DNA from: Haliotis asinina
Taxonomy: Eukaryota > Mollusca > Gastropoda > Lepetellida > Haliotidae
NCBI RefSeq assembly: GCF_037392515.1
Contig: NC_090290.1
Span: forward strand, 36,481,253 to 36,545,252
Direction: 5' to 3'
Length of the DNA stretch: 64,000 nucleotides
The notes below the pieces were generated by a model. That model ran no database searches and was not told the origin of the DNA. It saw only the letters and a list, made by a program, of their open reading frames with translations. The position numbers and the translations under genes are program-made. Below are positions 55,501 to 64,000 of this stretch, one piece after another. How positions within the stretch are numbered: position 1 is the first letter of the stretch; the number at the start of each line of letters is the position of its first letter.

Positions 55501-58500
55501 CATTGGTATGCAGGTCCGCTGGAACCGTTTAAGAAAACATTTGTTTATCCTGGAACACAAAGAAGTCCAATATTCCCTTTTAACCCTCAAAGGTGGTCCT
55601 TGGATTTTTCTGGACATTTCAAAGACGATCAGTGTTTCTCTTTGATCTCTACAAAGAGGTTTATCTATCTTCAGAAAAGTGCCCCATTGATGCATATTTT
55701 TCCAGCCAAACCATGAAACCAGCCAAATGAGTCTGTGCGTCTTATCGAACGTTCAAAGGAGGTTTCTAGGTCCAAGTCTCATTTTCCAATTTCATATTTA
55801 ATTTTACCTTTTTCCAGTAACTGCGGCATATCGACAAGTCATGACTGCCCTGTCTAAGGTGTCCCCGGGCTGAAAGTTTATCTGTCCCGCATTCGTGAAG
55901 TCATCAATAAGTATCTTTATCTCCTCGGTTAGGACTTTTTCATGTTCCACACTGTCAATTACTCTAGCAAGACTTGATCGCAGCAGTTTGCCTGGCCCTG
56001 TCCAGTCCTCTCCACTGGCATACAAAACTCCTGGAACGAAAGCATAAATAAAATTGTAACTTGGTGTCTGAACAATGTTATGTGTGCATATTAGTCTTGG
56101 CAGACTCCACGAAACTGTAAACTTTAGGGAGCAATATTAAGTGACGTTGAGTGATTGAAGGAGTACAGTCATGTATGGTCAGATTTAAGAGTGGTCGGCG
56201 AATATACTTGAATTTGGACTTATCTACCCTTGTTATAAACATGTAAACCACTATTTCTGGATGGGTCAGTTTCTTGAAAAGTAGATAAAGCCAGCATACA
56301 TTAATCATGTGAATGCCAAAAGTAGCCTCGGTTATCTACCAAAACCAATAATTTGGTGAAAGAGGCAAATTAGTCTCAGTCAAAATTGTTTGGGTCAAAA
56401 TGGTACGGATGGTTGATAATCTAACTGCGAATCAGTTGATGATCAAACATTCATTTCAACGCAGAATGTAATGAAAACTTCAGACCAACTCTGGTAAAAA
56501 GATTCATAACGTTTGTCTCCAAAGCACAAAAGTTACATAACGAAGTAATTCTGATTTGTTACTTTAAACGCAAAATAAATTTTCAGTTCCGTGCTTTACA
56601 AAGTATCAATATGTCGAAGATACTGTTGAAGTATGGTACACATTTCGGGTTATTGCCAGTGTGCTACAATTCAACTGATGTCAAAAAGATACTTTGATAA
56701 GGTCAGTATTGTCAGTAAGGTCAGTATTTGTGTCACTTCACGCTAGAGTTGTACTGCACTGCACTGACATGCTCTAAAACCCTTAAAACTGATGGGTAGT
56801 ACATGTAATAGGACATCCTAATGTATTTATCGTGTGCACACTTTTCAGTGTTTACGATTTGAAACATTACCACTTTGGTTTTCTTTATTTATTTTACACT
56901 GATACTGTAAAAAAATTGTGAAACATATTACACGATGATCTAAAAGGCCTATTGGTATCCAACCACCAAATATACACACCCCTCATGTACCGTTAAAATG
57001 CTTAGTCATACAGTATTTCTAATACATTCCTTTTGATTGTAATGTGATGTAGTTTTCGATTCTTTTCTAAGTTCACAGGAGTTCAAAATATGAATATTTC
57101 CCTAGGTGATGAAACATTCGTAATTTTTCAAAAAATTCAAATGTTTCCATGACTTGAAATATTTTGCATAACGTAGTTCATGTTACCAGTACTACAACAA
57201 AATGGTGCAAGGAAAACTTGGTTCACGTTGTGTTATTCACATATGCTCGCGCCTTTAAGTCAATGTTCAGACTGAGGGGCTAGGCAAAAGATTGTTATGC
57301 ATGCGGACTGCCTTCCTTAAGGTCACCAACTACCAACTACCTCAACCCATTGCCAGTTCTTCAGACAAATGTGAGTGGGAGACAAGGACTGCATATTAAA
57401 CAAACTTAAATATTTTCATTCACATTGAGATTGATAGATAGTTGTTTAGGCCATGCAATATGTGATTACTCTTTCCTGGTTTAATGGGTGTTTACTAACA
57501 ACATTACTGCATTCAATCAATAACAAAACATCTGTAAAAATACTTGTGCACGGAACCTGTTTAAACCTGCATTACTCACAGATTCTTCATTTATGCCGAA
57601 GTCCTTGAAATCAAGGCTTATACCGATAAGCGCCTGGGTAAGAAAAACATTGTGATGCAAGTGGACAAGTTTCCACTAGGTCACAGGCTTATTCACCCTC
57701 CTTCAACGTTTGGTCAGTCGTTTATTAGAAAAATGTAAATACAGATGCTACAGTCTTGTATGGTGTCATTCACATGGAGATGTTACATGTCATTGCTCTC
57801 ATCTGGTTTAGTGGGTGATAACTACCGACAATCTTACAATCATTATACACTGCAGTTCTTTATCAGCTGTGAATGGGTACCCCGCAAGGATGGGAAAAAC
57901 ACATTAACCCTGTGCTGCAAGAGGTGTATGATCCCCAAAGAGTTGAGATTGATAATACGACGTACCTTTGAGATGGACATCCTGTGACACAGGTAAACAC
58001 AAAGAGCCTGAGAGCACCTGGGCTGGATGTCAGCGGTATACAAATGTTAGTGTAAAAAGAGAACGCCATATCGAGGTCATTTGAAGTGTTTGCGGAAAGG
58101 TCAGAACATTTTGACCTACCTTTAATGCCCGTTACAAACAAGCGCAAAATCACCAGAAAAAAAGACCAATAGGTTATAGTTCAAACAAAAATGGACCACT
58201 TCATTCGTTACTACTGTGTTCGTGAGAAAAAAATCAAGTTATTTCACCTTGAATATCTGCCCATACAAATACATCAAGAAAAAGATGTATGTGGGAGAAC
58301 TTCAAAAATATATGTATGGTCTTTAGAAGCCATTGATCCTATCCAGGGCATGTTTCGATCCATGTTTAAAGGCTACTACACGTTATACAAAGAGCAAGTC
58401 TTTGAAAATAGGATATTTTTTTATAGAATTAGATAACTCCGTTTACACTGCATTAGCCCTAATGAGCCCGGAGACTAAGAACTAATGGGGACCTAGTCTT

Positions 58501-61500
58501 TCTTCAGGTTGGACTGTCGTCTTGCAGAAAGGGTGTGTCGGGAAGTTTGCAGTACGAGACCGACTACTGGCATATCTATCTTCCCAGTGATACAAAGCTA
58601 CAACCGTCAGTATGTATAGACTATTTCAAGGTTTCATTTAATTATGAAGCATCTAATGTATCTAATGTGTCTGCCAACGTGTCTACCACCTTCTGTGCGT
58701 GTATTGAATAGCTGATAATGATTAAATGTAGCAATTCCCTCTCTGAGGAACGACTTGAAACTTGCAGAACTTGTTGAATTTCCGAGATACATTGTGCTGT
58801 CTGTAATAGCATTTGGAAATATCTACAATCCATATCATAAGTCTGATAATGTATATATTCATTAACCATTTTCACAGGTTCACAAATATGTTGGACCAGT
58901 AACACAATCCAGGTCAAAACTGACCTTCAGCACCAGATGTTGCAAGAGAGAGCTAATGTGATCGGAGGATCGTTTTCACTTTCATGTTTCATGCATGCCA
59001 TCGCATGTCACTTGTGAAAATCGATGTTCATGACCATGTGATGAATAACTGTTTTGTTCATGCCATTAGATATTAACAATACTGACACCTGTATATTTTA
59101 TGAACGTGAAAATGAAAATGTTTATGTCAGTATTATCTACGAGTTAATGTTTAACGTCACATCGGCAATGTCTCAGCCGTACCGTGACGAGAACATTTAA
59201 CACTTAAATGAAATATATGCATATTGTAAAAATCTGTCAACGAAGGGCAGTAAATCAACTAGAATATCACACTTGGAATTCAAACTAGCATGGAAAGCTA
59301 AAACTAATGTCACAATTTAGACAACGCAATATAAAAACAGGCTATAGATCGCAAACAACAAAAGGTAGATCTATTATCTACAAATGTCTTTGAAGTGTTT
59401 AGTATTTAAATCTACAGGTTTCTGTGGGAATTGATCTTCACCATGTATTCCTTCGTGACAAAGCTTAGACTAAATCGTCATCGTGGACCTTCTTCAGCTA
59501 CATATCTGTGCATGTAAAAGTCGGTTTACAGGAAGAAGTAGCTGTAAGAGGCTGGACCTGTAATGTCCTTCAGTATTGTCGATGTGGACTTGAAACATGT
59601 TCTCTTCATGTTGTCATTGTTAACATGTCAACTGGGAATACACGTGACTATTAAGAACAGTAGATACGAATTGATATAAGGAAATTTTGCTTGCACAATT
59701 ACGACATGACGGATACATCATTCTTAGATGAACAAAGAAAGACATCTGGAATAACAGAATTATACATTTAGAAACTTCTGTCGTGTGATTTTTATGATAG
59801 CCCCCGACACGGTTGGTTACGCTGGTACTAACTAAAGCATGGATGTTTTACTGTTCAACGGCGATCGGGAATTGTTTTCATGATCCAAATACAAAGTACT
59901 AACCGTTGTTTTTTTGTTGTTGTTTTTTTGTAGTAGTTTTCATGAAAACATTGCCAATCAAACTTATGTATGATCTTCAAATGATACAGCTGGAGGACAT
60001 ACTTTGGGTCAAATTAACTTTAATTCGTTTAACTCATATTTTCCTCATCAAATACACTTTCTATTAAAAATTGACTATTGACGGTACCAAAACATTTTTG
60101 CGATAAGCATATATAATATTATTGTCCTCAACTGTAAATTATCATCTGAGCATTCCTAAACTATTATTTTGAGAAACATCGGTCAATCCAAGCCAGAGTC
60201 ATTGAATTAAACCATCCAGTTGTTTAAATATTAACAGAAATTAAATGGTATGTTCCACCTTAACACGGTCCTTGTATGGTAGTCATGCACGGTAGCTGGT
60301 AACAACGGACTTGACAGACAGAGTGACAGACATCTTCATTCAGTATACAGGGCCATTGCCCACATTACAGAATAGAACAACAATATATATATTTTGTTTC
60401 ATGCTGGTGACAAGTGACTTGCATAAATTGTTGCCTTGTACAGCTATCCAACCACGAGCACAATGTCTAGTGATAATACAAGTTCGAAGTCACACAATTT
60501 GTACAGTACAAAGACACACTATAAGCTTCTGACACGTATCATTTGGATCTAAGTTGTAGAATGATAACTGGAATTTATGCATTTCTAATTTTACGTACCT
60601 TTTTCAAAAACTTAGCAATACTTATCAAAATGTTTTCATCCCTACTTGACAGAAGTCTTACAAACGTTTCCCTACACGGGTTACTTATATAAATATAGTG
60701 TAAACATTCATTTCTTGCAGCTTTATAGCGTTGACAGGTCTTCAATAGGTGGTATTCATCTTCAACTAATGACATGCCTTTATCATGACAATATGAACAA
60801 AGTCTATTACAACAGGGTGTATTATTATGCCTTCCCGTTTCGACTGCAAGTTTGAACGTATTGCATCTGAACTGGCTAAAACATGCTTGCAATGCCATGG
60901 AATGTCTAGAGATAAATATCTTTCAACATGCAGCATTGTCTTAATTGAAAGTATGTCTGACATTTGTTCAAAAGTGAAACAGTATGATACCAATCTTGGT
61001 TCAAACAATTAAGCAATCTCTGCCTAAAGAGTGAGATAAACGTTTTTACATTTCCGGTGTCTTGATTTCTCCACAAAACACCAAACCCAAATTGAAATAA
61101 AATATTTCTGATATTATATATGCGATGCCCTTGTAATTATTCCTACATCATCAAGTGTCTTAAGCATGCTATAGGCTTGATAAGGTATTCTGTTTTTATC
61201 CATCATAGTCAAATTACAACAGTATTTAAGTGGTTTTAACATGTAATTATACTGAAGGGGAATCCTGCCACATTCACCCAAAGCCATAACATTACATGTA
61301 TATTTATTCAGCCTCAATATTGTCTTGCATAACTGTGTTTGTACTTTTTTCAATGATTTGTGAATACTGGACACCCCATACCTCTGTCCCATACGTAACT
61401 ATAGGTAAAATCATTGTATCGAAAACTTAAAATACATCTATACAAGAAATTAATCCATATTGATACTGACAGCTCAGCTCTAGTCCTTGATAGAGTAGGA

Positions 61501-62766
61501 GTAAACACAACACCAAGGTATCTATAGCTATTAACAACCTCTATTCTGTTTCCCTTATAGTATCACGGAACTACGGAACACCGTGATTTTAGTTGTATTC
61601 ATGTTTACCTTCATTCCTGTCTCGTCACAAAACCTTTCCAGAACATTCTTTTTCCAACAGTATCACTAAAACCAGAAATGTCATACGAAAAAAAATAATG
61701 CAACCACATTTGGACACTCTTGAGACATGAAAATACCATTTCCACCTTGCTCCTCAAACAAAAGTAATAACTGATTTATTAAAATGATAAATATCACAGG
61801 GCTTAAAATGCAGCCTTGCCTAGCTCCGATATTAAACTGAAAAACTATGTTATACCACTGGGCGTTCTGAATACATTGAAATCATTAATTTCTGAAATCT
61901 ACCTCTAACACCGATATCATATAAACTCTGAAACAAGACCCTATGGTTTATACAATCAAATGCCTTTCTAAAATCAATGAATACACAATAGAATCGACCA
62001 TGTTTCTTGGTAAGATATTTTGAACGATTGCTTGCAAGGGAAATGGTTGATCAACAGTTGAATGATTTGGTCTGAAACCAGCCTGTAAATCTGAGATAAC
62101 ATTTCCCTTATCATACTACGTTCGCAGCCTCTTATCTAAAACAGCAGCAAAGGTTTTACATAGAGTATCTATTTGTGAAATCCCTTTATAATTATCCACT
62201 ATCTTTCTATCTCCAGACTTATATAATGGACAGATAATGCCTTTACCCCATTGTGCTAGAAATACACCACTATCCAAAAGACTTTGGTCAATAAGGGAAC
62301 AATGTAAGTTTTAGTGCATTCAAAAGCTCACCTGGAATACCATTTACCTTGTTTAATCGGTCACCATATTAATCATTTTGGGGCTCTGGTTTCTGGACCA
62401 TCAGACAAATTACTGAAAAGAGACATGTCAAACACAGTCTCACCCCCAGTACGTACCTTTCCCAAGGCATTTAAAAGCCTTAACTCCAGGAATGAAGCTA
62501 GGTCGGTCGATGGTGTTCTCTTCCTGTTTCACAAACGCCTCTTCTATAGCGTCATATCCAGACACCACGATCACCGGATATTGTCCAAAATATATCCTGG
62601 CGACTTCGCCATATTTCTTGTGCACCATCGGGAAGAACATATGAGTATTATCTCTCCCTAACAACGCCATGTTGAGGAAGGAACCCAATATCGGCCATTT
62701 TGTTGGTCCAGGAGGTGTCTCTCCATCTCTGCCACACTTAGCTGCTATGTCCTCTCCAGCCTCCAT
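47944..62766 (-). CDS. Cytochrome P450 (clan-2-like), complete, 8 exons, 476 aa
   Basis: Minus-strand join 62766-62457, 56030-55808, 53018-52892, 52700-52544, 51641-51505, 51170-51074, 49154-48951 and 48119-47944 (1431 nt; GT-AG sites and phases agree). Haem-thiolate oxidoreductase fold: proline hinge PPGPTKWPILGS near residue 20, K-helix ETQR, FDPSRF, and haem loop FGIGPRKCAG with the Cys ligand. Overall resemblance is to CYP2-type enzymes. Three oddities: no N-terminal membrane anchor after the first Met of the frame; the C-helix reads DWTGPGK where WxxxR is expected; and the I-helix reads LTAGGLPIGW where AGx(D/E)T(T/S) is expected. Such losses occur in P450s that rearrange peroxides rather than activate oxygen, so a monooxygenase role is doubtful. 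Substrate unknown. Confidence 0.94.
48112..48835. repeat. Tandem duplication in the last P450 intron, including a decoy acceptor and SINE B relics
   Basis: CCTTGGTCCTGAAATATAGG occurs at 48112 (real exon 8 border) and 48581. The second copy keeps the acceptor and would read GPRK then a TGA stop. Each copy is followed by a degenerate reverse SINE B (about 48205-48420 and 48655-48835). Confidence 0.8.
48951..49154 (-). CDS. P450 gene, exon 7 (PERF region)
   Basis: Encodes PISAPHLTRTDMDLKGFHIP, HMDETQWKNPQEFDPSRFLD and PAFMPFGIG; ends inside the haem loop in phase 1, a conserved intron position in CYP2-type genes. Confidence 0.94.
49507..49542. repeat. (CAGA)n microsatellite
   Basis: About nine CAGA units in the P450 intron 6. 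Confidence 0.92.
49560..51060. other. P450 intron 6, nothing firm
   Basis: AT-rich. A 34-bp direct repeat with ATGTGATGATAAA and TTGACACCCTCACTCACCAT occurs twice near 50918-50995. Confidence 0.5.
51074..51170 (-). CDS. P450 gene, exon 6 (K-helix)
   Basis: Encodes VCGKSSPVKFSDIENLPNVR and ATVYETQRLVTI, with the invariant ExxR as ETQR. Donor GTGAGT, phase 1. Confidence 0.92.
51505..51641 (-). CDS. P450 gene, exon 5 (I-helix)
   Basis: Encodes (D)GNIAVILEECLTAGGLPIG, WTVGWAVIYAAGHPDVQTKC and QEEIDR. The end (WAVIYAAGHPDVQ...EEIDR) fits clan 2 exactly, so the missing acid and Thr are not an alignment slip. Confidence 0.93.
51720..51775. repeat. Poly-C/poly-A and (AATAAT)n tract
   Basis: C run, then A run, then AAATAAATAA and ATAATAATAAT in P450 intron 4. 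Confidence 0.9.
52544..52700 (-). CDS. P450 gene, exon 4
   Basis: Encodes AYGNLMGAYESLHAMLKAEV, EDRKQSYGDRAQSVLDFFLD and EQKDNPESTHYS; G-H helix region with the usual DFFLDEQ-type end. Confidence 0.93.
52892..53018 (-). CDS. P450 gene, exon 3
   Basis: Encodes LAHTDPNLEKLLWYIDDISR then HGGTFSPLATVPLLKHFPC and TGK; corresponds to the F-helix region. Confidence 0.9.
53019..54226. other. P450 intron 2, 3' part; nothing firm
   Basis: A 122-codon open frame at 53011-53379 on the plus strand has no recognisable motif. Confidence 0.45.
54237..54512 (-). repeat. SINE B, full length, reverse orientation, with target-site duplication
   Basis: AGTGAGTGAGTGAGTATAGT, TACGCTACACTCAGCAATAT, GTCTGTATATAATCGAGTCT, GATCCCGTTAGTCGCCTCC and TCCTTCACGGGT. 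Flanked by TACACTGGTA at 54227-54236 and 54513-54522. Confidence 0.93.
54523..55807. other. P450 intron 2, 5' part; short (GT)n at 54830-54860
   Basis: Nothing else supported. Confidence 0.45.
55808..56030 (-). CDS. P450 gene, exon 2 (C-helix)
   Basis: Encodes VLYASGEDWTGPGKLLRSSL, ARVIDSVEHEKVLTEEIK and FQPGDTLDRAVMTCRYAAV. The Trp of the C-helix is kept, but the Arg four residues on is Gly. Confidence 0.92.
57850..58010 (+). repeat. Dispersed repeat family C, copy 3
   Basis: GTGAATGGGTACCCCGCAAG, then GTGTATGATCCCCAAAGAG in the order seen at 4560-4800. Confidence 0.45.
58160..59145. other. P450 intron 1, nothing firm
   Basis: Open frames of 80-90 codons lack motifs. Confidence 0.45.
59148..59400 (+). 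repeat. Dispersed repeat family D, copy 2
   Basis: CACATCGGCAATGTCTCAGC, AATCAACTAGAATATCACAC, AAACTAGCATGGAAAGC and ACAAATGTCTTTG correspond in order to 41640-41895. Confidence 0.6.
60575..62330 (-). mobile_element. Decayed LINE in P450 intron 1
   Basis: Minus strand, in order down from 62330: reverse-transcriptase fragments with FIDFRKAFDCINHRVLFQS near 61990-61935 and ILSPVIFIILINQLLLLF near 61825-61770 (frames shift), then 61392-61114 (GQRYGVSSIHKSLKKVQTQL, CKTILRLNKYTCN) and the C-terminal 60898-60575 (FKLAVETGRHNN, LCSYCHDKGMSLVEDEYHLL). Sense orientation relative to the P450 gene. Full of stops and frameshifts, and clearly inactive. Confidence 0.8.
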
Positions 62767-62797
62767 TGTGAAACACGTTACGCTAGATGGTGTGACC
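62457..62797 (-). CDS. P450 gene, exon 1 (first coding exon seen)
   Basis: ATG at 62766 gives MEAGEDIAAKCGRDGETPPG; then GSFLNMALLGRDNTHMFF, KKYGEVARIYFGQYPVIVVS and RPSFIPGVKAF. An acceptor (TTTCAG) at 62798-62803 and an open frame (VTPSSVTCFT) before the ATG allow an upstream exon, possibly with a membrane anchor. Donor GTACGT, phase 1. Confidence 0.88.
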
Positions 62798-63257
62798 CTG
62801 AAAGTTGAAATCAGGGTCAAATAGTGTTTGCAGTAATGAAAAGATCGTGCACTTTCATAAACTCGTAAACATACCGCGTTTAGCTTGAATGTTTTGTATT
62901 CTATCAACCAGGTTCCTGCGTGACTAGGTTGTGTGCACGACTAAATGCAGTCTTTGTCTGACCATGTTATGTATAGTCAAGCGTTATAAATCCAAGCATG
63001 AAAAAGATTGTGCAACATATGGCAAAACTATGAATCATAAGTGTATTTATTCTGTCATATTCATACATTTTGGGCGGTCAGTTTCCCCGACCCAAATCAG
63101 TAGAGAGGAAACTTGTAAAGGTCATAGTTTGATACCTTTTTGTCAGTCTTACTTCCATGTCCCAATGTAGTCATACCCCTTTCATCTGGAATAAAGTAAA
63201 CGTACAAAGAAGATAGAAGGGTAGCGATGTGTACTGGTGTGCAGTGATTAATAGACA

Positions 63258-63576
63258 AGTGAAGATCCCGGGTCAGAATAGGCCTTCAACAAACCATGCT
63301 AACAGGCTACTAACGGGATCGGGTGGTCAGACTCGCTGACGTGATTGTCGCATATCATCAATTCCCATTTGCGCAGATCGATGCTCATGCTTATGTTACA
63401 ACGAGGTGTTTCAACAAGAACTGACGTTATCGTGTCAGGTATTTTTGAAAGACAATACATGATACTCATACTGTTGATCACTGGATCGTTTGGTCCAGAC
63501 TCGATTACTTACCAACCGCCGCCATACTACTGGAATATTGCTGAGAGTGGAGTAAAACTAAACTCACTCACTCAGT
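63258..63576 (+). repeat. SINE B interrupted by a 76-81-bp insertion
   Basis: GTGAAGATCCCGGGTCAGAA through GATCGATGCTCAT, an unrelated stretch 63389-63464, then CTGTTGATCACTGG to GGAGTAAAACTAAACTCACT. The insertion is flanked by CTCAT at 63384-63388 and 63465-63469. Confidence 0.85.
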
Positions 63577-64000
63577 GATCAATAACCCTATTGTGGATGG
63601 GTAGCTGTCTGCACTGGTATGCAGTGATCAATAACCGTATTGTGGAAGGGTAGCTATCTGCACTGGTATGTGGTGATCAACAGACTCGTCTAAAAGCCAG
63701 GACCACAAGATTGTGAAAATGTGGTGCAGTTTGCATGGGATGTAATTTTCACAATCTGGAATGATTTAGCTACCATTTGATTTGACTACCATGCAGGGGC
63801 CCTTTTAAGGTGCAACATGACATGTCAGTAATTGATAGCTAGATTTAATAATTTGATAATTCTGGTTTGGATTGACGGATTTTCGTCAAAATGGTAGTAT
63901 TGGGATGGTCAGATCATGATTTAAAATTGTGAACAATAGTACTACATATATGATCATCAAGTTAAGGTTAATAATCTGCCATGACAAAATGTGTAAGAAA
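63577..64000. other. Short ~50-bp direct repeat, then unique sequence
   Basis: GTAGCTGTCTGCACTGGTAT then GCAGTGATCAATAACC recurs with small changes at about 63600 and 63651. No gene seen. Confidence 0.5.

Overview
This is a metazoan nuclear window, most probably from a gastropod mollusc close to Haliotis (abalone). The evidence is spliceosomal gene structure with GT-AG introns, a dense population of two SINE families whose 3' end reads GCGGCGTAAAACTAAACTCA followed by (CACT)n (recognised by me as typical of abalone sequence, not checked by search), Tc1-like and LINE elements, and a secreted acidic/silk-like protein of the kind found in mollusc shells. There are no prokaryotic operons, no CRISPR array and no convincing tRNA or rRNA gene; tRNA-like patches are SINE heads.

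Three protein-coding loci are supported by splice sites whose phases agree across every junction. (1) Plus strand, 565-19619: the C-terminal ~298 residues, in eleven small exons, of an LDH2-type malate/L-lactate dehydrogenase-like oxidoreductase; its N-terminal exons lie upstream of the window. Its introns hold an intact Tc1-like transposon (6295-7591), a LINE whose 3' part is a ~149-bp tandem array (9264-11771), many SINEs and a ~21-bp minisatellite. (2) Plus strand, TATA box at 31842 to stop at 36903: a secreted 770-residue shell-matrix-type protein with a signal peptide, a short four-cysteine region, an almost pure Asp block, Gly/Ala and Ser/Ala silk-like blocks, 36 Asn-Gly repeats, Asp/Trp/Arg repeats and a basic Arg/Ala tail. 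(3) Minus strand, 62766 down to 47944: a complete eight-exon cytochrome P450 of 476 residues, with a normal haem loop but without the usual I-helix acid-alcohol pair and without the usual C-helix arginine.

Layout: 1-19.9 kb dehydrogenase gene; 19.9-31.8 kb intergenic, with a 1.9-kb 38-bp satellite at 24.87-26.81 kb and a decayed Tc1-like relic near 28.6-29.35 kb; 31.8-37.1 kb shell-protein gene; 37.5-38.84 kb a second Tc1-like element with one nonsense codon; 38.9-47.7 kb repeats and a 5' LINE fragment (gag-like plus endonuclease); 47.7-62.8 kb P450 gene with a LINE relic in its first intron; 62.8-64 kb SINE sequence. The three genes show no evident shared pathway. Most of the remaining structure is retroposition and tandem-repeat turnover, and several SINE and LINE insertions can be delimited by target-site duplications read directly in the sequence.
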